Program-made: the position numbers and the translations under genes
Assembly: GCA_020746105.1 (NCBI GenBank)
Contig: CM036628.1
Location: 21,657,191 to 21,721,190, forward strand
DNA: 64,000 nucleotides
Source of the DNA: Trogon surrucura
Taxonomy: Eukaryota; Chordata; Aves; Trogoniformes; Trogonidae
Direction: 5' to 3'
The notes under the pieces: generated by a model
What the model saw: only the letters and a program-made list of their open reading frames with translations
Databases searched by the model: none
What the model was told of the DNA's origin: nothing
Shown here: piece by piece, positions 17,301 through 30,500 of the stretch
Numbering within the stretch: the first letter of the stretch is position 1
How the letters are laid out: each line of letters starts with the position of its first letter

Positions 17301-20300
17301 ACAGATGAATTAATAACACTGCAGATACACAGGCTCCAGAGGCATTGCGACTTAGGAGCTGCAAGAACTCCTTGTTTTGTTCTCAAATAGCACTGTCTAG
17401 TCTATTATCACAAAAGGAATAACTGAGTCCCTGGAATATTTATTACCAAGCCTTACACCTGCACGCTCTGTTTAACGTGCATGGCCGGGCAATGTGCAGG
17501 TCACTCGCTCCAGACACGCATTAAAAAGCCAGCTCAGCCAGGGCTGAATTCTTCAGTCCTGAACTGCAGGGCAGTATATCCTGCACCAGACCCCTTCCCT
17601 CGGTCTCACTGCTTCATCCAAGCGCGCTCACCGAGCCCAGACCGCAGCCTCCCTCCAGACGCAGCCGCGGGCAGCAGCCGTGTGGACGCTTTCCCGGCCT
17701 GGGATAAACACACCAGGTTTCCAAACAACTGACCTTTCTCATTTAAAACAGAAACTACCCCCAGATTTTAAATTGATCTGTTACCTTAAGTCAAATTAAA
17801 ACTCAGGTGGCAGGAACTGGGAAGTGCAAGCTAATCTTTGCATGACGCTCGGGCACAATTTCCCCAGGGTCAGAGTGTGATCTGGCATTAGCTGCCCGTC
17901 TAAATGGGAACAGTGCTGCCAAGCACGTTGTTCCAGCTTCAAGCCTGCCATTAGCATGTATTCTAAATAGCACCTACATTCAGCGAGTGGGTGGAGGGGT
18001 GAGTTTTGTAAAATGGGCTTCAATAGAGAAATAAAAGAGCAACAATGCAATAGCAATTGCATTTGATTTTCTGTGGACAGTTATGATTTGGGCTTTATCA
18101 TTCAAAATACAAATGGCAAGTATGTAATAGCTACTAATAACAGAACTTCAGAGCAGTTGGAAAAGAAAGGCTTTAAAATCAATTTGATAGTCCTTGAATT
18201 TTCAGCTGAAAGACTTGGGTGACAGAACAAAGAAAGTCAACATGACATTGTAAATCTGCCCTCTCTCTGGGCTGACGGGTATTGTCTAGCGACTCCACTG
18301 GAGTCTAGATCTTCAGCCTTGATTTTTTTTTTTTTTCTTTTTTTTCTCTCTCCTTGCAATCATACAAGATGCCACTGACAGCATGTTCAGTTCCTGCCTG
18401 GATAACTGGCCCTGTGGTTTCCACCGTGGCATGAAAACCCGGCACCTAGCAGCAGCAGCCAGCCGGTTCCTACCTGTCCCCCTGCACGCCGCAGCCTGGC
18501 TCACCGTCACACCGGGACGACCCGTCTGGAGGCAACAAACCACACCAGCGCTCTCTTGGGAATGTGTCTTTCTTTGCTGTGGTCAGCTCCCAGCTCCAGA
18601 AGCCTCTGAGCCTTTAACACCCCTTCGTGTGTATGTTCTTCCCAGGAGAAGTTCTTCTTCGCCCTCTGTGCATGAGTACAGGATTGAGAAACCAACCAAC
18701 CAACCATGCTTTCTTTAACAGAAAACTCATTGCTAATAAATGTGACTGGACAACGAGTGGAGAAGTCATTTTGCGTGTGACGTACACACAACTGCTGCTG
18801 TGCACGTTATTTCCTCGTCTCTGGCTGTGGATTTCTCGTGGGTTCACCAGCCAGAGCACGTTGCTTTCAGCCTGCCCGTGGAGATACAGAAACGGTAAAC
18901 GGGGACACTCCCAAGCTCAAGTGAGACCATGCAAAAAGTACATTTAAAACTACCCTTCACTGAGTTCACAAGGAGCCCTGTTACCCTTGATGAAATGTTC
19001 AAAACTTGTTCACTTTCCACAGGCTCGAGAAAAAGCCTGTCTATGGGCATCTTTCTGATTTGAGGCGGGAGAGCTCTGCGGGAAAGGATGCGCAAGAGGC
19101 GCCGTCACCTTGAGCCCTTGTGAAGGTGTCTGAGACTGGCAGGCAGAAGAGCTAGCAGACTCCACAGAGGTCTCACGTTTGCACCTCACCTGTCATGAGC
19201 TCAGGAGGCAAAGCCCGAGATTTGGATCTGTTTGACAAGGTGAGGAAAGCTTAGGCAGCACCTTAACACTTGCTGTACATTTTCCAGGTTTTAAATAACG
19301 GCATCCTGTAACGGCTCGTCATCGCTGTTCCCTTTAAGGGTCTCATTAATTTAAAGGCATGAGAGGTTTGCTGGGATGACTCACAAACCAAAGGAAAAGA
19401 GAACGGAAGAAAGATGAGACTCAAAAGGTAATGGTGAAACGTACATTGGCATCAAAACTCTGTCCCTTTGTGCAGCTCTGACCAAAGGAAGAGAGGTGAC
19501 AAACCCAAAAGTTGCATAAGCCAGCAAAGAAGGTCCACACAGAGAAGCTGACAGAAACTTCAGCGTCCTGCCGAGCTCTAACCGGGTCCAAGGTACACAC
19601 ACCTTGATCTGTGGACCTTATCATGGTGGCAGCTGTTAACAGATGCATCAGGTCAGAACAGCTCTGAGCTGTGGAGCTCTGGTGAAAGCTCAGCCGGGTG
19701 GCTGGGAAGGGTGTTTGTGCATTTTCTGCGTTTTCTGGGCAGAGGAAAGAGGGTGAGAAGCATCAGTGGTGGGTATCTCCCTGCATCCCCTCTCAGGCCG
19801 CTGGCATTTTGCCTTGACCCTGCTCCCACAGGGCATGTGCAGAGGCACCCGCGGGTGCAGCTCTGGGCTGGGAAGGGCAGGGCAGGGAGGATGCTGAGAC
19901 TCCGTTGGGTTGCTGAGCAGCAGAAGAGCCAAGCGCACTAGCACCACTTTCCAGGGAAGACGGGGCAAAGGGGTCTGCAAAGCTGGGATTCGATGGGTTC
20001 CGGGAGGGCTCTGAGCAGTACGTCCCACTGTGTTTGCGAACAAGTGGCAGCAGAAGGCAAAACAAGCAGAAAAAGAGGGGAGTTTGACAGTCATCCCCTC
20101 TGAAGCTTGCAGTGTTTAGTTTTCAGCTAATTCAGTCAAAAGAGGTTATGAATTGTAATAATGAAGGCTGAAGTCTATACTCCAAATGGTACTTCCCAGG
20201 AGGTCTAAAGAGCTCAAATACAAGATTACCAGTTACCATGCTTTTTAATTTACAAGTTAATCCTGCTTACCACCAAGGGAACGGACAAAGGCAAATGCAG

Positions 20301-21946
20301 CATCCTTTCTAGAACAGGCTTCAGGGGCAATCCTGGTTGTTTGACATTCAACTTTCCTTCCAAGCAGCCTGAAAAATAAAAATAATACACACATGGAGAA
20401 ATGTGATTGAGTGGGGAGGACACAGGGACAACCGCGGCAGGGCTACAGACTCATAGACATTCTGCAGGGGAAACGCTGCAGCAAAAATGCAGCAGAACGC
20501 ATTTCTGAAAGGAAGAAGAGGCTTTCCCCTGGGTTGGCTGAGCAGTGCCGGGACTCGCCTTCAGCTGCTGGGCAGACACTGCAGCGCAGGCGGGGGCTTA
20601 CGCAGCTCCGTGCTCGCGGCTCCACACCTTCAAGCCAACAGACAGTTCTGGGCCTTGAGCTTCTCATCAAAGTGCAGCACTTGAGAAAATCTGAGCCTCA
20701 AAATCTCGTGTCTGAGGAGCTAAACCAGAGCACTGAGGAGTGATCTCTGGACCCAGGAGGGTTTCCAGAGCCGCTCAGAGAGTGAGATTTCTGTAACAAT
20801 TGCAGACAAGGTAGTAATTTTCCATTTCTTTCCCTACTGGTGCAGAATCCTAAACAATCCAGGCAAGAAATAAACATACAAACCACCCAGCAGCATCTGG
20901 CTGCAGAACACAGCCAGCCAACATCCTCTCTGCAGGCTGCTCCTAGCTTCAATAGCCGGGTAAATCTTAGCACATCAGCAACCTTTGGCTCTTTTATCTA
21001 CAATATTTTCTAAAACTTACCCAAAGGGAAACAGCAGACAGGCCCATTAATATGCGTTTCACTGCTGGGACATATTTTTAACTCTTCGCTGTATTAGTGT
21101 ACTGTTTTCTAGGGGAAAAAAAAAAAGCATAAATACTATTTTTAATAAGGCAAGTGGTTTTTATTTTTATTATAGATTTTTTCTTAAAAGACCAAGTATC
21201 CAAAACAAACCAGAGAGTTTAAACTGGGACCAAAGCCCGGTGCCGGCCGGTCCCTTTCCCTTCTCCTCCCCGAGGATCCGGCAGAGCTTGGTGCTGGGAG
21301 CGCTGTGGGATCAGGCTCCTCCAACCAACCACTCTTGGATGGCTTTGCACCCTTGCTGCTCTGGAGGTTAAGCTTCAATCTTCTGGGCCTGTGGTTGGGG
21401 AACAAGCACGAGAGACAGCAAAAACGGGAAGGAAATACGCTGAGGTGCACCACCTGTTGCCGGCTCACGGTTACCTGCTCTCTCGTCACCAACATCAGCC
21501 TGTCACTGGATCCTCCTCCCGCAGGGACATGGCGGTGGGCGAGCATCCGCACCGAGCGCACTCAGCCCCAGTCACCCCCGGCTCCTCTGCACACTCACCC
21601 TTTGGGTCTGTTATCTCCAGGGAAACATCAGGCATTTCTCTGCTTCTGCTAAACTCCTTGTTAGCTCGGCTGAAGGAAACACCACGCAACACTCTTAAAC
21701 CAAATTAAGTTTGTACATAAAAGAGGAAAAAATACCAATTATTACCAAGCACAGATAGCAAAGCCTCCCAAGACGCCACACAGGCAGTGGGGGTCATATC
21801 CTAGCTCTGCTACCACCCCCCAGGTTGGGGGATTTCTGCAGGGGTTGGTCCCTCCCCCCAGCCAAGGTGGAAAACACTCTCCTTGCCATTGGGTTCAAGT
21901 AAAGCTTCAAAATGGTTTTGTAACTGTCTTTCTTGCTTTTGCAACT

Positions 21947-21969
21947 TGTAATTACAATTTGTAATTACA
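21947..21969. repeat. Two copies of a homeodomain palindrome
   Basis: TGTAATTACA, a perfect 10-bp palindrome with a TAATTA core, occurs at 21947-21956 and again at 21960-21969, 13 bp start to start. The core is the classic homeodomain target; any binding here is inference. Confidence 0.8.
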
Positions 21970-24900
21970 GCCCAGATGTTCCAAGCAGCTGCCTGGCAAA
22001 GGGCCAAAAGGAGCCAGGTTTGAGGAAAGGATGCTCCAGGATGCCTGGTCCCCTCCCTGTAGTCCCCAGAAGGCAGGTGCCCAGGCGGTTGGTGCCAGAG
22101 CATCCAGAAGACAACGTCCTGGGCACGGAGCAAAGTGTGCTGAGGGAGGCAGCTCTTCCCGGGAGGAAATGCGGAGCGGACTGTCAAAGCCTTTGGGTGG
22201 CTTAGCGCTGTCTTCCTCGGTCCTGGAAAGCCCGCCCCAATTGTCTGCTCATCGACCTCCCCGGCAACACTGGGTGGTGGATTAATTTGCATATTTGGGT
22301 TTTCCAAACCAGAACTCGTGTTGCATCCGGTTTCTTTCCAGTCCTAGTTGGTATCTCCACCAGGAAACTTCAAACTGAAAGAGTCCCTTCTGCTTATCTC
22401 TCTCTAGACTAACGCACTTACCCCTGAGCAGCCATGGGGATCAGGTGGATGTCACTGGAAAAAATAAAGAATTGTTTGCAAGAGACAACAGAATGCCTGG
22501 CCTCTAAACGCATGTGAACATGCTGTGTTTTCTGTTGCACTGATTAGCTTGGCAAGTGCAGAAGCCAAACCTTTCCCAGAGGCAAATGAATGGCTGCAGA
22601 GGAGGAATACCAGGAACCTCTCTTTGTTAGCTTAAGAATATGAACACTTAAAACTGAAGAAACAGGCATTTCCTTTCTGTATTGAAAATTTATTAGTAAG
22701 TGCTGGGCCTGAAGAGCAATTTTCCTCTTTCTATTCAGTTCATTTGTGCTAATCAACAGAGCATAATCTAAATGAAAAAGAGACGATGCAGGATGGTGAC
22801 CCCGTTCACTCATGGGGCTTACTGGGACGGGAGGAGAGCTGGCTCAGAGTAGCCCAGACTGATTTGTGACGGGCTGTGCTGCTCCTTCTGTCCTCGCCTT
22901 CAAGCTCAGCCTTGTTTGCTTCATGTCCTGCAACGTAACCCAAGTCCCATGAGTTTATTTTTCCCTATCTGGGCACATATTTTGGTTTTTGTGCTCTCAG
23001 CATTAAAGACACCACACAGACAATGACCATGACCTCAAAAATCAAAAGTGAAGGTAACTGCAGATGAGCTAATCTCTGTATTCATCAGGATGCCTTTCCA
23101 GATTGCAGACTGCACATAATTTCCTTTAAAAGGTGCTAGAAAGCGGGATATTTTCCTGAGAATATGTCTTTTAGGGCTACAGGCAACGGATTGCAATAAA
23201 TTGTTGAATTTGTACCTCTATTTGCAGCCTATTTCACTCCTGAAGTTAGATCATCACAGAAAGAAGAAATGCTCCCATACAATTATGTTGGATTCTTCCC
23301 CCCGCCCCTCATATTTTTAGCATCTTTAATGCTAGATTACTCAATTAGACGGCAGATGTCTTCCAACACTTGGCTGCTGCCCTGTGTTATCTCCCATCCC
23401 CGGGCCAAGCCCTGCTGTTCCTCTCTCCTCCGCTCGAAGCTGCCCTGTCCTGATGCAGGAGTGAGCAGGAAGGGGGTGATCTAACCCCCCACACAGCAGC
23501 CCAGATGCCCAGAGAGAATAACGAGTGCTGATAAAGGGGAAAAAACGTATTTTGGAGCTGTTAAGTGGAGAAGTGTAGGTTCTACTTAATTATCATAAAA
23601 AGCAAAATTGCTGGCTTTGTTTAGAGAACCTTTTTTCTTCTCCTGAACCAAACAGGCTTACCAACGCGGCTGCTGTTTGAAGCCAAGGGCAGAGGCTCCA
23701 GCACAACGAGGAGGTCCCCGTGGCCAGGTCCTTCCTCCCCACCCTGGGAAGGACTGGATTGTCACGGGTTCTGCATCGGTGTTGCCAAGAATCACAAAGT
23801 AGCATCTTTCTGGGCATTGCAGATTATTTACTGCGATAACGAATGAGGTTAGCAGAGGCAGAAAGGGCCGTTTCAGCTGCTGCAGGGTAACCTGGTCTCA
23901 TTGAAATCTCACAGCACTACAGTTCTTGGAGAGGTGAGAGTTGTGCAACAGCCTTACCAACAGCAGAGGGAAGAAGTGTCTTGGAAAGACTCACAGAAAG
24001 GAGAAATCACTTCATGATTTCATGCAGAGAAGAGTAGGCAATTATAGGTCTACCGGTAGGAAATAAGACTTTTAGCTGTGAAGTGAAGCCTAAACTCCTA
24101 CTGAAAATCATAAGGGCTTCAAGATGTGAGGCTGAAACTCTGGCCACGTCTCTCTGCGAAGACGAGAGCTGCTGGCAAGCTGTGGGCACTGAGCTGGAGG
24201 AAGCCAGAAGCATACGTCAAGCACAACCAGAGCCTCCCAGCGCCCACCCACCCCGGCTCTTCCCCCTCCATCTCCCAAGCACCCGCAGAGCTGGGACCAG
24301 CCTCACACTTCGGGGAGCCTCCAGCAGCCCAACAAGCTGCTCAGAGGGGCAATTCCCCTGGGAGATCTGCCCCAGTCATCAGCAGGGTGGGGCAGAAATC
24401 GTCCTTGCAAGAAAGGGTTAGCAAATACCCGACAGTTCCTGCACAAACACCGGCGCAGCAGGGAGCACCACAGGGGTTTGCTTCCCCTCGGGTATTATTC
24501 TCCGGTGATGTAAATTAGACTCCACTGAGTTCCAGACAGCTTTATTTGAGCTCCTCCTAGTACTGAAGCTTACTAAAGATGAGGGTGAAGCTCTTTATTC
24601 TACACCATATCATGCAGCATTAAGCTACTCACAGATTTTAAGGCTCTGAATTTATTATCAGACACCCAGGAAATGCTGGATAATCTGCACCTATTCTCAT
24701 TTTCTATGCCCCTCTGGCAAATTGCCCTGCAGTTTCCTGCTGGTATGCTGCTAAAATAGAAGGAAAATTGTTTCCTTATGAATCAGCACAACCAGTATCT
24801 TTTACTTGTTTTATCTGGCTGAGTAATTTACTCTTGCGAGAGAGAAAAATCATGCCCATAATCCCACAAAACATCCACGGTCAAACACCTGACAGCCAAG

Positions 24901-26552
24901 GGAAGACAAGAGACCCTGGACTTGGGAGCCAAACATTGAGACAAATTTCTCATTGTTCTTTCCATCTTCCAGCTGTCAATTAGGACCCGAGGCTCTGCTG
25001 AGGTGCACGGGCATCGTCTCTCGCAGTCCTTGGGGAGGCCAAACCCGGGACACCTCCGTGTCACCGTGCCGGATGCTGCTGCTCTGCGCGATCCTGCTCC
25101 CGGCACAGGACCCGCGGTCACAGAGCCGGGACGCGAGCAGGGGCCAGGGCTGCAGCGACGGGGCTGCGCTGCGTGCTCGGGAGCTTCAGAGCTGCTGTGG
25201 AAGCATAAAAAGCAGAATTCGACATGGCCACCTCTCTGCCCCTGACCTCAAAAAGAAGCAACTTATTTTTACTAACAGAGAACGAATGCAGGCAAATACT
25301 TCTTTCCTGCTGGCAGCTGTCTGCGTGGTTGTGAGGGCATCGCGCTCCACCCGGCTCCCCGGCGAGCAGGGAGGGAAGGACCGACCAACCTTGGCAGCCT
25401 TCACTGCTTCGGGTGCAAGGCACGAGGGCTCCAGCCTCACACCGCGAGACCAAGTAGTCGTCCTCTTTCCTGAGGAAATGTGACCTGATGCAAGCTTAAA
25501 GGGCTTTTAAAACATTGACCAAGAGAAAGTTGGAATTTATTGCACATTAACCTGGGGATGCTCTTTGCAAGGGCCTGATCAGGAGCAGCACCGTGTATAA
25601 CGGTGCAGCTCAGCAGCGCCATCCTTTTCCCCGGGAAGGCCACGGGAGAGACAGAGCAGTCCGAAGGGCAGCACTGTGTCCCCAGCTCCTTGTGCTCTTT
25701 AGATGTTCGCGTCCCTCTGGGACACCCCCAGTTTCCCTCGCTCTGTTAAAAGCCAGCCTTGCCAAGCTGTCCTGCTGCTCTCACCTGGATCCCTGGGATC
25801 CCATCCACATGAGCTCAGGCTCTCTGGTGCTTATTTGAAAGGTCAGGATCTGACTCATGACTCTAGTATGGTGATATTTTTGGCTCCATTTTAATCATTT
25901 TCTCTTGCATGTCTCATGCACCGCCTGCCAGAACTTCTTGTCCTCCCAATTATGGTGAAAATAGATTATTAATAGACTAATTCAGGAACTACTTTGGAAT
26001 TACTGACAGACACAGAACCTGGTCCAACAATACTAATTCCTCATTCATTTCTCTCTCCAGTGCCAGTAGAGGGATGGACCAGGGCCCCCACTTTAGCTGA
26101 AGGGTGGAAAGCAAGGGAGATCACTTTTGTCTTCTGCTCTTAGTGTTTGTCCTAAAATCCTGATGTTTAATGTTAACTTTCCAATGTAAAAAGGAAGAGG
26201 AAAACCCCATTACTAGTATGCTTGCTGGTAACTGGGGTGTCTTTCCATTTCCAGCGACAGAGCTAACACTTCTCTGTGCTCTGCAGAAAACTAGAGCCCC
26301 ACTCCCTAAACCCCACAGCCTCACTGCGTCAGCCATAGACATTCCAGTCCAGATCACACGAACTCCCAAATCCTTTTGACATTAATTTGTGTTCCTCAGT
26401 CGAGACCCGTCATGCCCAGCTATTTCACTCCTGAGATCCCAACAATTTAAAAACTGCATTTCCTCTACAACAATTTTATTCGACATCAATACCATGTTTC
26501 TAGGTCTCTTTATTTGGCAAATGTTAACTCGTACCCAGCCCTCCTGTGAAGC

Positions 26553-26650
26553 AGAGAAATTGGCATTATTAATCTTGTTTTATGGAAAGGAGAGAGTGGA
26601 GAAATGAAGTGATTTGCTGAGGGCAAAGAGGGAGAACCAGTATTAACATG
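26553..26650 (+). mobile_element. Possible ancient MIR SINE
   Basis: The order 'ttattaatcttgttttatgg', 'aatgaagtgatttgctgagg' and 'gagaaccagtatt' follows the MIR core pattern (drop in counts, 'tgacttgcccaaggtcac'-like, 'agagccagg'-like). It is strongly diverged and recognised by pattern only. Confidence 0.3.
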
Positions 26651-27520
26651 GGGGCGAGAGCTCGAAGGTCCCATCTCTGAGCCATGCCCCTCCTCAGCAT
26701 CCTGGGAGCTCCAGGAACCCTTTTTTTGGGTAGCCAGCACAGAGACCTGCATCACACTTCACTGACCTCTTCCCTTCTGCTTTACTCCACATAAGCTTTT
26801 TAATAAACGGCAGGGCTGCCCAGGCATTAGAGCAGCTGGGGAAGAAGTCTGCCTTGCCCTCCTCTTCTGTCTGGCAGCAACGTGCTGACAGCGCTTGACA
26901 CTGAACCAAACAAACCAGGCCCTCTCGCTGGGCATCCTTTTTTAATGCTACATGTACTGGAAACTCCCATCTCAGCTGACGGAAGCCTGCACTGCAAAGA
27001 ACTACACCTCAGCTTGGGGAGGTGGCAGGAAAAATATTTCCAAAGTTCTGGACAAGCTCAATCACTGAAGTGCAATTACCGTGAAGAGCTGTTGGTACAG
27101 AAGATTGATTTTGTTGCACACACACAGAGGATGCTGCACTCCTCCAGCACAGCCAAAGAGAAAGCAGAGCATGCACAGCGGTTTAGGGGACACTTTCCGG
27201 TTACTAATGCTTCAGGTATTTATTGAGACTTGAGAGAGGAGAACATTATCTCACTGTACAACCAAGACAATTTTCCTTTTCTGTTTCTCTCTCATTTTAT
27301 TTTGGAGAGGATTTTATTTCTCTACTGCATTTTTCCTGGTCTTTTGGGTACGTGTTTAGCTTTCCAAGAAACGTGCCCATTAAAAGAGTTTTCTTGTAGC
27401 CTGAGTTATGACTTACCACTAAAAAAAAAAAAGTCTGCTGTAAAAACCATGTTCATTGATTGACTGATTGCTGAAGGTTGAGCACAATTAATGAAAATTC
27501 CCCGTTATTTAGGACTTACG

Positions 27521-27544
27521 CATGACTAGGGCCATGACTAGGGC
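27521..27544. repeat. Perfect 12-bp tandem duplication
   Basis: CATGACTAGGGC is present twice without a gap. It is a slippage-type duplication with no coding context. Confidence 0.9.
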
Positions 27545-30500
27545 AAGGGAAGTATTTAAGACATGAAGTGCTTTTTCCACTTGAAGAGCTGAAAGTTAAA
27601 ATAGCATTAATAATGGCAGAACTGGGTTGCAGCAGGCTTCCGTTCCCAGGCTATCAAGAAACCAAAACATATAATTCACAGTAGTTTTGGTGTCATTTCC
27701 AGATGCTTTAGCTTTTGTTAAGCAATTTGCAGAAAACTGAGTAAGACTCAAAGGAAAAAAAAAAAAAAAGGCTTTTCTATTCATTCTTTGACTGCTTTAA
27801 TGTGATTTGTCAGTGTCTGGACAGTGGGAGTCCCTTGGACCACCAGCCCAGCCCACCGCACTGGTACCAGCGACACGGCTGGTGGCACAGACTGAGAAGC
27901 GGCGCCTCTCTTGGAAACCTTGTTCTTCCCACCCACCTGTCTTCCCTGCAGTCGGTTGGGCCTGAAGACCTAATAACTGGAAGGGGGCACGTGACAGAAC
28001 TCAGGTTCCCACCTGTGGGACACGAGTGCTTATCGCTGCCAAGTTTACCAGGTCTCTCCTCCCAGATAAGTGCTCAGTCACCCACTGGGATGGCCAGAAC
28101 AGGGAGCCCAGAGTTGGGCTTAGAAAAGCGAGGTCTGGAACAAGTTTTTGTCCTTGCCAAGGTCCCAAGGATGTGGCACCATGCACAAACTCCTGTGTGA
28201 GACCCTGTATTTGACTGCTCCACACATCCCTTGGGATGCAGGGCAAAACGCTGCCTCTCCTGGGGATGCTCAGGGGGTCCTGGGTGCCTGCTCAGCCCCA
28301 CCAGCTCCCAGCCCATGCACCTCTTCCTACTTAGGTGATCATGGTGCAAAACGAGTTGTTAGTTCTCTAACAGACTGCAGAGCAACCAATTCTTCTTTTC
28401 AGATGATTTTTAATTTCCACACAGATGTGAGGTAGAACCACTTTCCAGAGGAAGGCCTGTGCTTCAAACACTTTTTCCGTGTGGGTGTCTGCTGGAGGCA
28501 AGGGCGCTCTCCAGGGAGGGGAGCTATGCTGGCCAAAGGACCCTCCTGCTCCAGAGGAGGTTTTCTCACAAGGGAAGATGCTTCCCCCTTGCTGGACAAG
28601 GTGTTTAGTCACACAGTTCCAGGACAAGTCTAACTGTGAGGATGACTCCAGTTCTGCCCATGTGTGTCTGGCATGCCTCACAAGAGCTCCCTGACCAAGC
28701 CCCTCAGAAGAAACTGGTGGGAAGAACCTCTTTTCCGTGTCCTACCCAAATCACCAGCTTCCTTAAGTGTACTGCCTCTTTGCAAAGCATGTGCTTTTAT
28801 GGAAAACAGAGGAACCCAGGGTTGTTAAGAGCAACTGGAGAGGCTTATTCAATGGCTAAAGTTTTCTGAGGCTGCTCCTGCTGCTGCAGAACTCCCTCAA
28901 GATGGATGGTGACACATGCGTGAGGGTGTCGGCCAGTTACACTCCTGGCCCTTTAAGCCTTGATCTGAAATGTAATACTTCAGGAATATGATGGTTTAAA
29001 CAATTTTAGTCAGTGAGTCAGTTCCGGATTATCAGCCTGCAGAGGGAGGTAAGTGACTCTCCCTCATAAATTAGCAACCAACCAGCTCTCGCCTTTGATG
29101 AATGTTATTTTAAAGATTCATCTCACTTATTAGCTCCAAGTACGCTGCCCATTAATCACTGCAAAGGAACACTGCCCCCTCCTCTGCTTGACAGCTTTAT
29201 TCCTGGGACAGCTACTTCAGCATCATCAGAAAAGAAGGAAAAGGAAATAGAAAATTGTGGTCCCACAGACACATGGAGAAGTAGGTGCCATTATGCAAAA
29301 GTCACTTCAAGTGAGGCTGCTGAGGAACAAGTTCCTGGCACGTAGTTTGGATTTCACATCTCATTTTCTAGAAACTGAATCTGGTTATCCTTAAAGTAAA
29401 CTTAGCGATACCAGCGAAGAGCCTCTGGGTCTGACCAAGCAGGGAAAACATCCCAGAAGTGTCAGTTCAGTGGATGTTTAATCTAACTCGCAAGGCATCG
29501 TGGAAGGGTGGTGACTGCAGCGACTGCCAAGATGTGATCCAATCTCCTAAGATCTCGGATCACATTGATTTGTGGTCTGATCCCACTGCTCACTGTGCAC
29601 ATAGAAGTGGTCTGCCTTTCACATTCCGTATCTAAGAGGGGGGTTATATTTCAAGCAAGGATTGTCTATTTGTGTACATATACATACGTGCGTGTATACA
29701 CACACATCTGCAAGGACAAACGAGCGAGACTCACGTTCTCTGACACTGTGGAACTAGAGGCTGATGTTGTTTCACACTGGACTGAGACCATGGGGAAAGA
29801 TTCATCCCTGGTTTAAAAGGGCTCCTGAAGCGACAGATTTGCCTGGTCTGGCAGATGCTGGACCTTTTCAAGAACTCTGCTCCCGTTATGATGCGGCAGC
29901 AGAGGAATGCTGATGACTTGTAGCTGACTGCACGCTCACAGCATTTCTATTTATTCCTCTCAGGCTTCATGCCACCCTAATGCTGGCTCAGCTCAGACAA
30001 GCTAAAAGCATATGCTTATTTGGAACAGTTTTTTAAACTCTTAACTCTTCTGGGTAAAATCCATCTTTCCTCAAGCATCTTTTCCTGCCTTCCCAGGAGT
30101 CTCTCCAAACTTCTTGAAGCCATTCTTCTCTCCTGACTGGCAAGTGAGTGAAATACACTGACGAGAGAAGGTAAATCTTCACCTGGCTGCTGTTCCACCA
30201 CTATCACCCGAGAAAGTATTTCAGTTATAAACCTCACAGGATGGTGAGATGCTGCTCACTGAAATTTGTTTCAATAGTCTTCAAAACCTAGTGATAAAAT
30301 GATTTATTTTTAAATCATCAAAGTTGCAGTGTATCCAAAGCCTTTAAAATTGGATGAACTAGAGAGGAAAAAGGGGTAAGAAGCAGCCTGGCTGCACGGG
30401 TGGCCCCACGTGAAGTGTTTCTCCAGGGGGAGAACAGGGACAAGGTCCATCTGTAGCCAGGGAAGAGCTGCTTTCATCACAGACTTGCTAACTTAATGAG

